Shown one piece after another: positions 29,867 to 39,709 of a stretch of 59,865 nucleotides of DNA (the stretch's first letter is position 1; each line of letters begins with the position of its first letter). Origin of the DNA: Pseudomonas fontis (GTDB lineage Bacteria; Pseudomonadota; Gammaproteobacteria; Pseudomonadales; Pseudomonadaceae); assembly GCF_028656955.1 (NCBI RefSeq), contig NZ_JAMDGY010000006.1:1-59865 (forward strand). The letters are read 5' to 3'. The notes beneath the pieces are model-generated. The model did not search any database. It saw only the letters and a list, made by a program, of their open reading frames with translations, and was not told the origin of the DNA. A program made the position numbers and the translations under genes.

Positions 29867-31306
29867 ATGGATTACCACAGCCCGTACTTCTTCGGTTACC
29901 TGATCGGCCTGGCTCACCTGCTCGGCGCAGGCGCTGCCTTGCATGCGGTATTCACTGTGCGCACCGCACAAGGCGCGATTGCCTGGGCGCTGTCACTGCT
30001 GTTCATTCCCTACTTCACCTTGATCCCCTACCTGATTTTCGGCAGCCGGACCTTCGACGCCTACATCCAGGCACGCCGCCAGGCGAACCAGGAAATGCAC
30101 GTGGCGATGGCCGACCTGAACTGGCGCCCCTGGGTCGAGGAAGCGTTGGCGGCGCGCAACTCCGAATCCTACGCCGCCTTGCGCGCCATGCCCAAGCTCG
30201 GCCGGATGCCCTGCCTGGCCAACAACGAGGTGCGCCTGCTGATCGATGGCAAGGCCACGTTCGATGCGATCTTTGCCGCCATCGAGCGCGCCCGCGACAC
30301 GGTGCTGGTGCAGTTCTTCATCATTCACGATGACGAACTGGGCCGTAAGCTTCAGAACTTGTTATTGAGAAAGGCTGCCGAAGGCGTGCGCATCTATGTG
30401 CTGTATGACAGCGTCGGCAGCCATGCCCTGCCCTCACGCTACAGCCAGACCCTGCGCGACGGCGGCGTCGACATTCGCGCCTTCGCCACCCGGCGCGGCT
30501 GGTTCAACCGCTTCCAGGTGAACTTTCGCAACCACCGCAAGATTGTCGTGGTCGACGGCATGCAGGGCTTCCTCGGTGGGCACAACGTCGGCGACGAGTA
30601 CCTGGGCGGCAACCCCAATCTCTCGCCCTGGCGTGACACTCATGTCCAGGTCAGCGGCCCGGTGCTGGCGTGCCTGCAAGAGTCCTTCGCCGAAGACTGG
30701 TTCTGGGCGGCGCGGCAACTGCCGCCACTGATCCTGCCGGACACCTACCCCGAGGACGGCGTGCTGTGCCAGGCACTGGCCAGCGGTCCGGCCGATCCGC
30801 AGGAGACCTGCTCGCTGTTCTTCGTCGAGGCGATTCATGCGGCGCGCGAGCGCCTGTGGATTACCAGCCCGTACTTCATCCCCGATGAAGCCGTGTTCGC
30901 CGCCCTGCGCCTGGCGGTGCTGCGCGGCGTCGATGTGCGCATCCTCATTCCTTCGCGTCCCGACCACCGCATCGTCTATGCCGCCTCCAGCCTGTTCGCC
31001 TTCGAGGCAGTGCGCGCCGGCGTACGCATGTTCCGCTATCAACCGGGCTTCCTGCATCAGAAGGTGGTGCTGGTGGACAACGAGGTCAGCGCCATCGGCA
31101 GCGCCAACCTGGACAACCGCTCGTTCCGGCTCAACTTCGAGATCATGTTGCTGACGGTGGACCGCGCCTTCGCTGACCAGGTCGAAGCCATGCTCAACAA
31201 TGACTTCGACCTGGCCCGGGAGATCACTGCCGAAGACAGCCGCGATACCCATCGCTTGCAGTTGCTGGGGATGCGTATCGCCCGGCTGATTTCACCGATC
31301 CTCTAA
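29867..31306 (+). CDS. clsA: Cardiolipin synthase
   Basis: A 479-residue phospholipase-D superfamily enzyme that condenses two phosphatidylglycerols into cardiolipin at the inner membrane. Two N-terminal helices ([20 protein letters not shown] and [21 protein letters not shown]) anchor it. The two HKD motifs are [19 protein letters not shown] and [20 protein letters not shown] chose the ATG giving [15 protein letters not shown] 29843 and ATG 29861 are in-frame alternatives. Confidence 0.93.
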   Translation: MDYHSPYFFGYLIGLAHLLGAGAALHAVFTVRTAQGAIAWALSLLFIPYFTLIPYLIFGSRTFDAYIQARRQANQEMHVAMADLNWRPWVEEALAARNSESYAALRAMPKLGRMPCLANNEVRLLIDGKATFDAIFAAIERARDTVLVQFFIIHDDELGRKLQNLLLRKAAEGVRIYVLYDSVGSHALPSRYSQTLRDGGVDIRAFATRRGWFNRFQVNFRNHRKIVVVDGMQGFLGGHNVGDEYLGGNPNLSPWRDTHVQVSGPVLACLQESFAEDWFWAARQLPPLILPDTYPEDGVLCQALASGPADPQETCSLFFVEAIHAARERLWITSPYFIPDEAVFAALRLAVLRGVDVRILIPSRPDHRIVYAASSLFAFEAVRAGVRMFRYQPGFLHQKVVLVDNEVSAIGSANLDNRSFRLNFEIMLLTVDRAFADQVEAMLNNDFDLAREITAEDSRDTHRLQLLGMRIARLISPIL

Positions 31307-31315
31307 GGGCGGTGT

Positions 31316-32500
31316 TCAGCGGTACAGGTCTTCGCGGGTCAGCGGCAGGGTGTGGCTGCCATCGGCCAGGGGTTTCACCGCGAGGATCTGGTGCAGGTTG
31401 ATCCAGCCCTTGGCGAAGGCGTAGGAGCAGCCGGCCAGGTACAGCCGCCAGATGCGCAGGGCCTTCTCCGGCACCATCTTCGCCGCCTTGTCCAACTGCC
31501 CTTCCAAGCGATCACTCCAGATCTGCAGCGTGCGCGCATAGTGCAGGCGCAGGCTTTCGACATCGACCACTTCCAGGCCCACCTCGCTGATGCTTGCCGT
31601 GATCATCGACAGGTGCGGCAGCTCGCCATGCGGGAACACGTAGCGCTCGATGAAGTTACCCGCGCCACGCCCGACCGGGCGACCATCGATGTGCCGCGCG
31701 GTGATGCCATGGTTCATCACCAGCCCACCTTCACGCACCGCCCCGAACAGGCGCTGGCAGTACAGCGCGAGGTTCGCATGGCCGACGTGTTCGAACATGC
31801 CGACACTCACCACCTTGTCGAAGCGGCCGTCCTGCGGCAGGTCGCGGTAGTCGAGAATCTGCAACTCCACCTGCCCTTCCAGGCCCTCGGCCTTGACCCG
31901 CTGGCGACCGAGCCTGAGCTGCTCCTTGCTCAGGGTGATGCCGAACACCTTGGCGCCAAATTCCCGCGCGGCGAAGCGCGCCAGCCCACCCCAGCCACAG
32001 CCGACATCCAGCAGGTAGTCGCCCTCCTGCAAGCGCAGCTTGCGGCACAGGTGCTCGAACTTGTTCTGCTGGGCCTGCTCCAGGCTGTCTTGCTCGGTCT
32101 TGAAGTAGGCACAGGAATACGCCATGTCCTGGTCCAGCCACAGCTGGTAGAACGCGTTGGACAGGTCGTAGTGGTAGGAAATCGCCGCCGCATCGGTGGC
32201 CTTGTCGTGCTCGCGACGCACCGGCTGGTCATCTTCGTGGTCCTTGAGTAATGCCACGCTCAACTCGTCGCAGACACGGATGACCTCGCTGATGGTGCCT
32301 TCCAGCTCCAGCTTGCCCTCGACAAACGCCGCGCCTAATTCGTCTAGGCTTGGATGCGTTAATTGAGTGATCAGTTGGGGATCCTTCACCACGATGGTGA
32401 CCTGGGGTTTTGGGCCAAGATCGAACTCATGGCCATCCCAGAGCTTCAGCCGCAGCGGCAAGCGCAGGCTTTGTAAAGCAGGTGGAAGTTGCGCAAGCAT
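31316..32500 (-). CDS. cfa: Cyclopropane-fatty-acyl-phospholipid synthase
   Basis: About 394 residues. The SAM-binding loop is YLLDVGCGWGGLARFAARE, with ISYHYDLSNAFYQLWLD upstream and the substrate region VSVGMFEHVGHANLALYC downstream. The enzyme methylenates unsaturated acyl chains in membrane phospholipids. It is convergent with clsA, 9 nt apart, two membrane-lipid genes side by side. I chose the ATG giving MLAQLPPALQ; an ATG seven codons upstream (MKKGGLF) is possible. Confidence 0.93.
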   Translation of the reverse strand: MLAQLPPALQSLRLPLRLKLWDGHEFDLGPKPQVTIVVKDPQLITQLTHPSLDELGAAFVEGKLELEGTISEVIRVCDELSVALLKDHEDDQPVRREHDKATDAAAISYHYDLSNAFYQLWLDQDMAYSCAYFKTEQDSLEQAQQNKFEHLCRKLRLQEGDYLLDVGCGWGGLARFAAREFGAKVFGITLSKEQLRLGRQRVKAEGLEGQVELQILDYRDLPQDGRFDKVVSVGMFEHVGHANLALYCQRLFGAVREGGLVMNHGITARHIDGRPVGRGAGNFIERYVFPHGELPHLSMITASISEVGLEVVDVESLRLHYARTLQIWSDRLEGQLDKAAKMVPEKALRIWRLYLAGCSYAFAKGWINLHQILAVKPLADGSHTLPLTREDLYR

Positions 32501-32637
32501 GAATAAGCCTCCCTTTTTCATCGGACGTCACGAAAAAAGGGTAGTTCATCTGCGCGATCTTTCCGCTTATCGCGACCATAGTCGCAGGTTATAACGCCTG
32601 CACCGGCGGTGCGTACCGCCCACAAGCCAACGCTATA

Positions 32638-32651
32638 AATTGTATACAATT
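32638..32651. promoter_or_regulatory. 14-bp perfect palindrome upstream of lpd3
   Basis: AATTGTATACAATT is fully palindromic and contains TTGTATACAA, a core shared by many FadR/VanR-type GntR operators. It ends 58 nt before the lpd3 ATG. No GntR gene of that type is nearby, so the regulator would act in trans. Confidence 0.6.
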
Positions 32652-32709
32652 CATGGCCCAGCAGACTAACCTTGGCGCCATTGTCGATTCTTCATCCGGG
32701 AGTAAAACA

Positions 32710-34110
32710 ATGAAAACCTATGATGTAGTCATCATCGGCGGTGGCCCTGGTGGCTATAACGCCGCCATCCGCGCCGGCCAGCTGGGCATGAGCGTCGCTT
32801 GTGTAGAAGGCCGCGCAACCCTCGGCGGTACCTGCCTGAATGTCGGTTGCATGCCCTCCAAAGCCCTGCTGCATGCCTCCGAGCTGTATGAAGCAGCCGT
32901 CGGCAGCGAATTCGCCAACCTCGGCATCGAGGTCACGCCGACCCTCAACCTTGCGCAGATGATGAAGCAAAAGGATGAGAGCGTGACCGGCCTGACCAAG
33001 GGCATCGAGTTTCTGTTCCGCAAGAACAAGGTCGACTGGATCAAGGGCTGGGGCCAACTGGACGGCGTCGGCAAGGTCAAGGTAACGGCCGACGACGGCA
33101 GCGTGACCGAGCTGGCCGCCAAGGACATCGTCATTGCCACCGGCTCCGAGCCGACCCCGTTGCCGGGCGTGACCATCGACAACCAGCGCATCATCGACTC
33201 CACCGGCGCCCTGGCGCTGCCGGGCGTGCCCAAGCACCTGGTGGTGATTGGCGCCGGGGTGATCGGCCTGGAGCTGGGTTCGGTGTGGCGCCGCCTGGGC
33301 AGCCAGGTCACCGTGATCGAATACCTGGACCGCATCTGCCCAGGCACCGACGAAGAAACCGCCAAGACCCTGCAACGTTGCCTGGCCAAGCAAGGCATGA
33401 CCTTCAAGCTCGGCAGCAAGGTGACGCAAGCCACGCCTTCGGCCGACAGCGTCAGCCTGACCCTGGAGCCTGCTGCCGGGGGTGGCGCTGAAACCATCGA
33501 AGCCGACTATGTACTGGTCGCCATCGGCCGTCGCCCGTACACCAAAGGCCTGGGCCTGGAGACGGTCGGGTTGGAGACCGACAAGCGCGGCATGCTCAGC
33601 AACCAGCACCACGCCAGCGGCGTACCCGGCATCTGGGTGATTGGCGACGTTACCTCCGGGCCGATGCTCGCGCACAAGGCCGAGGACGAAGCAGTAGCCT
33701 GCATCGAGCGCATCAAGGGCCACCCGCACGAGGTGAACTACAACCTGATCCCGGGCGTGATCTACACCCGTCCGGAACTGGCCAGCGTCGGCAAGACCGA
33801 AGAGCAGCTCAAGGCCGAAGGCCGCGCCTACAAGGTCGGCAAGTTCCCCTTCACCGCCAACAGCCGGGCCAAGATCAACCACGAGACCGAAGGTTTCGCC
33901 AAGGTCCTGGCCGACGCCACCACCGATGAAGTGCTTGGCGTGCACCTGGTCGGCCCGAGCGTCAGCGAGATGATCGGCGAGTTCTGCGTGGCCATGGAGT
34001 TCTCCGCTTCGGCCGAAGACATCGCGCTCACCTGCCACCCGCACCCGACCCGCTCCGAGGCCTTGCGCCAGGCGGCGATGAACGTCGAAGGCATGGCCAT
34101 GCAGATCTGA
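32710..34110 (+). CDS. lpd3: Dihydrolipoyl dehydrogenase, LPD-3 type
   Basis: A 466-residue flavoprotein. The FAD motif is VVIIGGGPGGYNAAIRAGQL, the redox-active disulfide is GGTCLNVGCMPSKALL, the NAD motif is VVIGAGVIGLELGSVW, and the C-terminal His-Glu pair is in CHPHPTRSEAL. It closely resembles what I recall of P. putida LPD-3, the dihydrolipoyl dehydrogenase not tied to a 2-oxoacid dehydrogenase operon. It is monocistronic here too. I chose the ATG giving MKTYDVVIIGG; a longer frame begins at 32653 directly after the palindrome and lacks family similarity. Confidence 0.93.
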   Translation: MKTYDVVIIGGGPGGYNAAIRAGQLGMSVACVEGRATLGGTCLNVGCMPSKALLHASELYEAAVGSEFANLGIEVTPTLNLAQMMKQKDESVTGLTKGIEFLFRKNKVDWIKGWGQLDGVGKVKVTADDGSVTELAAKDIVIATGSEPTPLPGVTIDNQRIIDSTGALALPGVPKHLVVIGAGVIGLELGSVWRRLGSQVTVIEYLDRICPGTDEETAKTLQRCLAKQGMTFKLGSKVTQATPSADSVSLTLEPAAGGGAETIEADYVLVAIGRRPYTKGLGLETVGLETDKRGMLSNQHHASGVPGIWVIGDVTSGPMLAHKAEDEAVACIERIKGHPHEVNYNLIPGVIYTRPELASVGKTEEQLKAEGRAYKVGKFPFTANSRAKINHETEGFAKVLADATTDEVLGVHLVGPSVSEMIGEFCVAMEFSASAEDIALTCHPHPTRSEALRQAAMNVEGMAMQI

Positions 34111-34113
34111 CCC

Positions 34114-35307
34114 TCAGTCAGCCTGCACCCCTGCCCTGCCCACCTGTGGCGCTGGTCGCCGCAGGTGCAGCAGGCCATGGGCGAACAGCCCGAAGATCAG
34201 CCCCCAGAAAGCTGCCGACAAGCCCAGGAAGGACATGCCCGAGGCCGTCACCAGAAAGGTGATCAGTGCTGCCTCGCGGTCACTCGGCACACTCATGGCG
34301 CCCGCCAACGCGCCACCAATCGCGCCGAACAGGGCCAACCCTGCCAACGCGGCAATCAGGGCTGCCGGGAACGCGGTGAACAGCGACACCAAGGTCGCGC
34401 CGAACACCCCCAACACCAGGTACAGCACCCCGCCACTTACCCCCGCCCAATAGCGTCGCGTTGGATCGTCGTGCGCTTCGCGCCCGGTGCAGATCGCTGC
34501 GGTGATCGCTGCGAGGTTCAAACCGTGGCAACCGAACGGCGCCAGCAGCAGGCTGGTAAAAGCGTTGCTGGCGATGATCGGGCTGGCCGGGGTGGCATAG
34601 CCATCCTGGCGCAGCACCGCGATGCCCGGCACGAACTGCCCGGTCAGCGCGACCATGACCAGCGGCAGGCTGACACTGAGGATCGCATGCCAGGTGAACA
34701 CCGGGCTGGTCCACACCGGCGTGGCGAGGCCGATGACCAGGGCGTCGCGGTTCAGCTCGCCCGAGGCCAGGGTCAGGCTGACGCCGCAGATCAACACCGC
34801 CAGCACCGCATAGCGCGGCGCCAGGCGCTTGAACAGCAGGTAGGTGACGAACATCGCCAGCACCAGCGTGGGCTGCGCCTTGAGTTGCACGAACAGGCCG
34901 GTGCCGAAGCTGAACAGGATGCCGGCGAGCATGGCCGCGGAGATGGCCGGTGGCAACTTGCCGACGATGCGGTCGAAGGCGCCGGACAGGCCGACCAGCA
35001 GGATCACCAGGTTGGCGATCAGGTAGGCGCCGATGGCTTCGGCGAAGGCGATGCCGGGGAGCAGCGCCACCAGCAATGCCGAACCCGGCGCGGACCAGGC
35101 GATCACCAGCGGCACCTTGTAGCGCAGGCTGAGGAGGATGCCGAGCACCCCGCTGCCGATGGAAATCGCCCAGACCCACGAGGACAGTTGAGCCTGCGAG
35201 AGCTGCCCACTGTGGGCGGCCTGGAAGATGATCACCAAGGGGCCGGCGTAGGAAATCAGCGTGGCAATGCAGCCGGCGACCAGGGCGCTGAGAGAGAAGC
35301 CTTTCAT
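34114..35307 (-). CDS. benE: Benzoate membrane transport protein BenE
   Basis: A 397-residue integral membrane protein with 11-12 hydrophobic helices. LVAGCIATLISYAGPLVIIFQAA, WSAPGSALLVALLPG, FVPGIAVLRQDGYATPASPI and FGCHGLNLAAITAAICTG are BenE family landmarks. It is thought to move benzoate with protons across the inner membrane. CAGGAGGTCCC precedes the ATG. It is the last gene of the ben-cat run, separated from catA by a REP pair that may lower its expression. It duplicates the function of benK in the same cluster. Confidence 0.9.
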   Translation of the reverse strand: MKGFSLSALVAGCIATLISYAGPLVIIFQAAHSGQLSQAQLSSWVWAISIGSGVLGILLSLRYKVPLVIAWSAPGSALLVALLPGIAFAEAIGAYLIANLVILLVGLSGAFDRIVGKLPPAISAAMLAGILFSFGTGLFVQLKAQPTLVLAMFVTYLLFKRLAPRYAVLAVLICGVSLTLASGELNRDALVIGLATPVWTSPVFTWHAILSVSLPLVMVALTGQFVPGIAVLRQDGYATPASPIIASNAFTSLLLAPFGCHGLNLAAITAAICTGREAHDDPTRRYWAGVSGGVLYLVLGVFGATLVSLFTAFPAALIAALAGLALFGAIGGALAGAMSVPSDREAALITFLVTASGMSFLGLSAAFWGLIFGLFAHGLLHLRRPAPQVGRAGVQAD

Positions 35308-35339
35308 GGGACCTCCTGGATTTGGCGTGTCTTCAACAG

Positions 35340-35413
35340 CATCGCCGGCAAGGCCGGCTCCCACAGGGTCATGCAGTGCACCAACCCTGGTGGAGCCGGC
35401 CTTGCCGGCGATG
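35340..35413. repeat. REP pair between catA and benE
   Basis: ATCGCCGGCAAGGCCGGCT...CCACAGGG and, 20 nt on, GGTGGAGCCGGCCTTGCCGG...CGAT form opposed REP units inside the run of codirectional genes. Confidence 0.85.
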
Positions 35414-35426
35414 AATTCACCTGCGA

Positions 35427-36359
35427 TCAAGCGTCCTGCAACGCCCGCGGCCGCCCACTGCGCTGCTCGCACGCAGGCTTCGGCGCAGGCTGCAAGTGGA
35501 AGTCGAAGTCCATCTCGGCAAAGCGCCCCTGCACACCGCGCTTGTCCGCCGCCGCCGCGTCCTCGACAAAGCGCAGCTCACCGATCAGGCCATCACGGGT
35601 CGCATAGGCAAAATCGTCCCACAAGTATTCATCGCCCGCCAGGTTGATCTGCGTGGTCAGGTGACGGTAGCCGGTGGCCGAGATGAAGAAGTGGATATGC
35701 GCCGGGCGGTTGCCATGGCGCCCCAGCTGGTCGAGCAACTCCTGCGTCGGCCCGTCCGCCGGGCAGCCATAGCCCGACGGCACGATGCTGCGCGCACGGT
35801 AACGGCCCTCGCCATCGGTGATGATCCGCCGGCGCAGGTTGAATTCCGACTGGGTGCTGTCGAAATACGAATAGGTGCCTTGGGTATTGGCATGCCACAG
35901 GTCCACCACCGCACCCGCCACCGGCTGGCCGTCGGCATCCAGCACGCGGCCTTGCAGGAACATCACCGTCCCGGCATCCCGGCCATCGTCCATGCGCACC
36001 TCGCCTTCGGCCAGCGGCGCCCCGGCAACATACAGCGGGCCTTCGATGGTGCGCGGCGTGCCGCCACCCAGGCCAACTTCAGCATCCTGGGCATCCAGTT
36101 GCAGGTCCAGGTAATGCTCGATGCCAAGCCCCGCCACCAGCAACCCGGCTTCCTGGCGCGCGCCCAGGCGGTTCATGTAGTCCACGGCGGTCCAGAACTC
36201 GTCCGGGCTGACCTGCAGGTCTTCGATCAGCCTGGCCACATCGTTGACGATGCGCTTGACCAGTTGCTTGAGGCGCGGGTTGCCCTGGTCGTTGAGCAGG
36301 CCGCTGACCTCCTTGAAGAAGTCCTGAACCTCGGCAGTGTGAGCGATCTTCACGGTCAT
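35427..36359 (-). CDS. catA: Catechol 1,2-dioxygenase
   Basis: A 310-residue intradiol dioxygenase that opens catechol to cis,cis-muconate using Fe(III). The iron ligands are visible as the Tyr of GTYSYFDS, the Tyr of VPSGYGCPADG, and the two His of RPAHIHFFISATG. The N-terminal helical dimerisation and lipid-binding segment is present. The C-terminal end (KPACEQRSGRPRALQDA) is polar and looks like a variable tail. It is third in the catBCA block, translated after catC with 44 nt between. Confidence 0.95.
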   Translation of the reverse strand: MTVKIAHTAEVQDFFKEVSGLLNDQGNPRLKQLVKRIVNDVARLIEDLQVSPDEFWTAVDYMNRLGARQEAGLLVAGLGIEHYLDLQLDAQDAEVGLGGGTPRTIEGPLYVAGAPLAEGEVRMDDGRDAGTVMFLQGRVLDADGQPVAGAVVDLWHANTQGTYSYFDSTQSEFNLRRRIITDGEGRYRARSIVPSGYGCPADGPTQELLDQLGRHGNRPAHIHFFISATGYRHLTTQINLAGDEYLWDDFAYATRDGLIGELRFVEDAAAADKRGVQGRFAEMDFDFHLQPAPKPACEQRSGRPRALQDA

Positions 36360-36403
36360 GATGGTGTCCTCGAATTGTTGTTATGTGCGATCAGGCGTGG
36401 CGT

Positions 36404-36694
36404 TCAACGGTCGTCGCTGTGGATCGACGAAGGGTGGCGGCACAGGCCGGCGACCTCGATGTCCATGTAGGGGAACAGCGGCAGCTGCATCAGGGTGTCG
36501 TGCAGCGCCTCGACACTCGGCAGGTCGAACACGCTGTAGTTGGCGTAGTGCCCGGCGATGCGCCACAAGTGGCGCCAGCTGCCCTCGCGCTGCAGACGCT
36601 GGGCCAGTTCCTTCTCGTCGGCCTTGAGCCGGGTGGCCAGGGCCGGGTCCATGTCCAGGGGCAACTTCACGGTCATTTTCACGTGGAACAACAT
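36404..36694 (-). CDS. catC: Muconolactone delta-isomerase
   Basis: A 96-residue protein of the ferredoxin-like CatC family. MLFHVKMTVKLPLDMDPA, the ADEKELAQRLQREGSWRHLW block and LPLFPYMDIEVAGLCRHPSS are diagnostic and the length is standard. It isomerises muconolactone to 3-oxoadipate enol-lactone as a decamer in the cytoplasm. It lies 15 nt downstream of catB, in the classical order catB-catC-catA. Confidence 0.94.
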   Translation of the reverse strand: MLFHVKMTVKLPLDMDPALATRLKADEKELAQRLQREGSWRHLWRIAGHYANYSVFDLPSVEALHDTLMQLPLFPYMDIEVAGLCRHPSSIHSDDR

Positions 36695-36709
36695 GGCGTC
36701 TCTCCTTGT

Positions 36710-37831
36710 TTACGGGCGGCGGAAGAACGCCAGGCGCTCTTCGTCCAGGGTCAGGCCAAGGCCGGGGGTGTTCGGCACCTGCAGGGCAAAATCGCGGTAC
36801 ACCGGGGCCTCGACGACGATCTCTTCAGTCAGCAGCAACGGCCCGAACAGTTCGGTGTGCCAGGTCAGGCGGTTCAGGGTGAGGAAGGCGTGGGCCGAGG
36901 CCAGGGTGCCGATCGAGCCTTCGAGCATGGTCCCGCCGTACAGGGCGATGCCCGCCGCCTCGGCAATCTGCGCGGTGCGCAGCACGGCGCGCGGGCCGCC
37001 GTTCTTGGCGATCTTCAAGGCGAACACGCTGGCTGCACCGTCCGCCGCAAGGCTGAAGGCATCCTCGACGCTCTCGATCGATTCGTCGGCCATGATCGGT
37101 GCCGGGCTGCGCTGGTTCAGGCGCACCTGGCCGGCGCGGTTGATGCGCGAGATGGGTTGCTCGATCAGGTCGATGCCGTTGTCGCCCAGCACCTGGCAGG
37201 CGCGGATCGCTTGCGACTCGTCCCAGTACTGGTTGACGTCGACTCGCACGCTGGCGCGCTCGCCCAGGGCCTGCTTGATCGCGATCACATGGCGCAGGTC
37301 GTGGGCCACGGCGTTGGCGCCGATCTTCAATTTGAAAATGCGGTGGCGGCGCAGGTCGAGCATCTGCTCGGCTTCCTCGATGTCCCGCGCGGTGTCGCCG
37401 CTGGCCAGGGTCCAGGCCACTTCCAGGCTGTCGCGCACGCGCCCGCCAAGCAGCTCGCTGACCGCCAGGCCCTGGCGCTTGCCCTGGGCATCGAGCAAGG
37501 CAGTTTCGATGCCGGACTTGGCGAAGGTGTTGCCCTTGATCACCTTGTCCAAACGCTGCATGGCGCCATTGATGTTGCTGGCGTCCTGGCCAACCAGCAG
37601 CGGGGTGAAGTAGCTGTCGATGTTCTGCTTGATGCTCTCCGGGCTCTCGTTGCCATAGGCCAGGCCACCAATGGTGGTCGCCTCGCCCAGGCCTTCGATG
37701 CCGTCCGAGCATCGCAGGCGGATCACCACCAGGGTCTGGCGCTGCATGGTGTGCATCGCCAGCTTGTGCGGGCGGATGGTCGGCAGGTCGACGATCAGCG
37801 TCGCAATGCTTTCGATCAGGGGATGACTCAT
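36710..37831 (-). CDS. catB: Muconate cycloisomerase
   Basis: A 373-residue enolase-superfamily enzyme that lactonises cis,cis-muconate. The catalytic lysine pair lies in FKLKIGANAV and VFALKIAKNGG; the metal ligands are in VDVNQYW, LIEQPI and IMADESIE. I chose the ATG giving MSHPLIESIATL. It is 19 nt downstream of benD. In most pseudomonads catBCA has its own CatR-activated promoter, but here the gap is too short to hold a full LysR-type promoter unless it lies inside benD. Confidence 0.95.
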   Translation of the reverse strand: MSHPLIESIATLIVDLPTIRPHKLAMHTMQRQTLVVIRLRCSDGIEGLGEATTIGGLAYGNESPESIKQNIDSYFTPLLVGQDASNINGAMQRLDKVIKGNTFAKSGIETALLDAQGKRQGLAVSELLGGRVRDSLEVAWTLASGDTARDIEEAEQMLDLRRHRIFKLKIGANAVAHDLRHVIAIKQALGERASVRVDVNQYWDESQAIRACQVLGDNGIDLIEQPISRINRAGQVRLNQRSPAPIMADESIESVEDAFSLAADGAASVFALKIAKNGGPRAVLRTAQIAEAAGIALYGGTMLEGSIGTLASAHAFLTLNRLTWHTELFGPLLLTEEIVVEAPVYRDFALQVPNTPGLGLTLDEERLAFFRRP

Positions 37832-37850
37832 CGGGTTTCTCCAGGCGCGC

Positions 37851-38612
37851 TCAACCGAGGTCGCCGCCGCCAACCGGCAACACGCTGCCAGTGATGTAGG
37901 AAGCCTCGTCGGAGGCCAGGAACAGGATCGCGCCGACCTGCTCGTCGAGCGTGCCGTAGCGTTTCATCAGGCTGCTGTCGCAGGTCTGCTCGACGATCTG
38001 CTGGTACCAGGCTTTCTCGTCTTCGCTCTGCTCGGCGCTGTTGCGCGGCACTCGCCGCGGCGGCGCCTCGGTGCCACCAGGCGCCGTGGCATTCACCCGC
38101 ACGCCGCGCCCGGCCGTTTCAAACGCCAGGCAGGCGGTCAGCGCATTCACCCCGCCCTTGGCCGCACCATAGGGCACACGGTTGAGGCTGCGGGTGGCAA
38201 TCGACGAGACGTTGACGATGGCGCCGCTGCCCTGCGCCAGCATGTAGGGCAGCGCGGCATGGCAGCACCACAAGGTCGGGAACAGCGAGCGACGCACTTC
38301 GGCTTCGATCTGCTCGACCTGGTAATGCTCGAACGGCTTGGCCCAGATGGTCCCGCCGACGTTGTTGATGAGGATGTCGAGCCGCCCGAACTGGGCGACC
38401 GCCGCCGCCATCACCTGCGCACAATCGGCGTGTTGTTCCAGGTCGGCGGTCAGCGCCAGCACGTTCTGCCCTTCCAGCTCGTAGACCAGTTCAGAACGGT
38501 CCACGGCCACTACCTGAGCACCTTCAGCGAGCAGGCGCTCGCACACGCGCCGGCCGATGCCCTGCGCCGCGCCGGTCACCAGCGCAACCTTGTTGTCGAA
38601 TCTGTGGTTCAT
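37851..38612 (-). CDS. benD: Benzoate diol dehydrogenase (1,6-dihydroxycyclohexa-2,4-diene-1-carboxylate dehydrogenase)
   Basis: A 253-residue short-chain dehydrogenase. TGAAQGIGRRVCERLL is the NAD-binding glycine motif, INNVGGTIW the NNxG motif, and PYGAAKGGVNALT contains the catalytic Tyr-x-x-x-Lys, with IVNVSSIATRSL giving the Ser. It oxidises and decarboxylates the benzoate cis-diol to catechol. It follows benC in the canonical benABCD order and precedes catB. The start gives MNHRFDNKVALV. Confidence 0.94.
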   Translation of the reverse strand: MNHRFDNKVALVTGAAQGIGRRVCERLLAEGAQVVAVDRSELVYELEGQNVLALTADLEQHADCAQVMAAAVAQFGRLDILINNVGGTIWAKPFEHYQVEQIEAEVRRSLFPTLWCCHAALPYMLAQGSGAIVNVSSIATRSLNRVPYGAAKGGVNALTACLAFETAGRGVRVNATAPGGTEAPPRRVPRNSAEQSEDEKAWYQQIVEQTCDSSLMKRYGTLDEQVGAILFLASDEASYITGSVLPVGGGDLG

Positions 38613-38676
38613 GACAACCTCGAATAAAAAAGGGACCGCGCGTACCCGCACGATGCGCACGGCCCCGTAAACGGAT

Positions 38677-39684
38677 TCAGGCAGCGGCGGCGAACTTCTC
38701 ATAATAGAAGTTCGCCGGGGTGATGCCCTGTTCGCGGATGTACTGGCTGACCGCCTCGACCATCGGCGGTGGACCACACAGGTACACGTCGACGTCACCT
38801 TCGTTGAGATGGCGTGGCTCGATGTGCTGGGTGACATAGCCCTTGAGCGGGTGCTGGCTGTCCGGGTTGGCCACGCAGGCGCTGAAGCTGAAGTTGGCAA
38901 TGCGCGCAGCGAAGTCTTCCAGGCGATCCAGTTCGACCAGGTCGAAGTCATTGGTCACGCCATAGATCAGGTGCAGGGGATGTGCACTGCCCTCCTCGGC
39001 GATCTTCTCCAGCATCGCGGTGAACGGCGCCAGCCCCGTGCCACCGGCCAGCAGCAACAGTGGCCGGCGAATCTCGCGCAGGTAGAAGCTGCCCAGTGGC
39101 CCGGCCAGGGTCATGTCGTCGCCGGCCTTGGCCAGCCCGGTGAGGAAGCTGCTCATCAAGCCGCCCGGCACGTTGCGGATCAGGAAGCTGACCTCGCCGT
39201 CCTTCTGCAACGAACTGAACGAATAGGCGCGGGTCTGGGCACTGCCCGGCACACCCAGATTGACGTACTGCCCCGGCAGGAACGCCAGGCGGCTGAGCGC
39301 CTCGCCCTTGATCGACAGCGCGATGGTGCTGTCGGAGAGCTGGCGCACCGCACTGATGCTGGCCTGGTAGCTGGCCTGCTCGGTCTTGCATAGCTGCGAA
39401 GACGCCGGCACCCGCACCACGCAGTCGCTCTGGGCGCGCATCTGGCAGGTGAGCACGAAGCCCTGCTCGGCTTCCTCTTCACTCAGGGCGTCTTCGATGT
39501 ATTCCTGGCCCAGGTCGTAGCGGCCGGTTTCGGCGAAGCACTTGCAGGTGCCGCAGGCGCCGTCGCGGCAGTCCAGCGGGATGTTGATGCCCTGGCGGTA
39601 GGCGGCATCGGCCACGGTTTCGTCAGCGGTGGCGTCGATGAAGCGGGTAACCCCGTCTTCGAAATTGAAGGCGATCTTGTGCAT
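38677..39684 (-). CDS. benC: Benzoate 1,2-dioxygenase reductase component
   Basis: A 335-residue electron-transfer flavoprotein. The N-terminal chloroplast-type ferredoxin has CRDGACGTCKC plus the fourth cysteine in VLTCQMRA. The FAD segment is TRAYSFSS and the NADH segment is LLLAGGTGLAPFTAML with CGPPPMVEAV near the end. It passes electrons from NADH to the BenAB oxygenase. I took the ATG giving MHKIAFNFEDG. The order benA-benB-benC-benD is intact. Confidence 0.94.
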   Translation of the reverse strand: MHKIAFNFEDGVTRFIDATADETVADAAYRQGINIPLDCRDGACGTCKCFAETGRYDLGQEYIEDALSEEEAEQGFVLTCQMRAQSDCVVRVPASSQLCKTEQASYQASISAVRQLSDSTIALSIKGEALSRLAFLPGQYVNLGVPGSAQTRAYSFSSLQKDGEVSFLIRNVPGGLMSSFLTGLAKAGDDMTLAGPLGSFYLREIRRPLLLLAGGTGLAPFTAMLEKIAEEGSAHPLHLIYGVTNDFDLVELDRLEDFAARIANFSFSACVANPDSQHPLKGYVTQHIEPRHLNEGDVDVYLCGPPPMVEAVSQYIREQGITPANFYYEKFAAAA

Positions 39685-39709
39685 GGCGCACCTCGCAGAT
39701 GGCAGCAAA

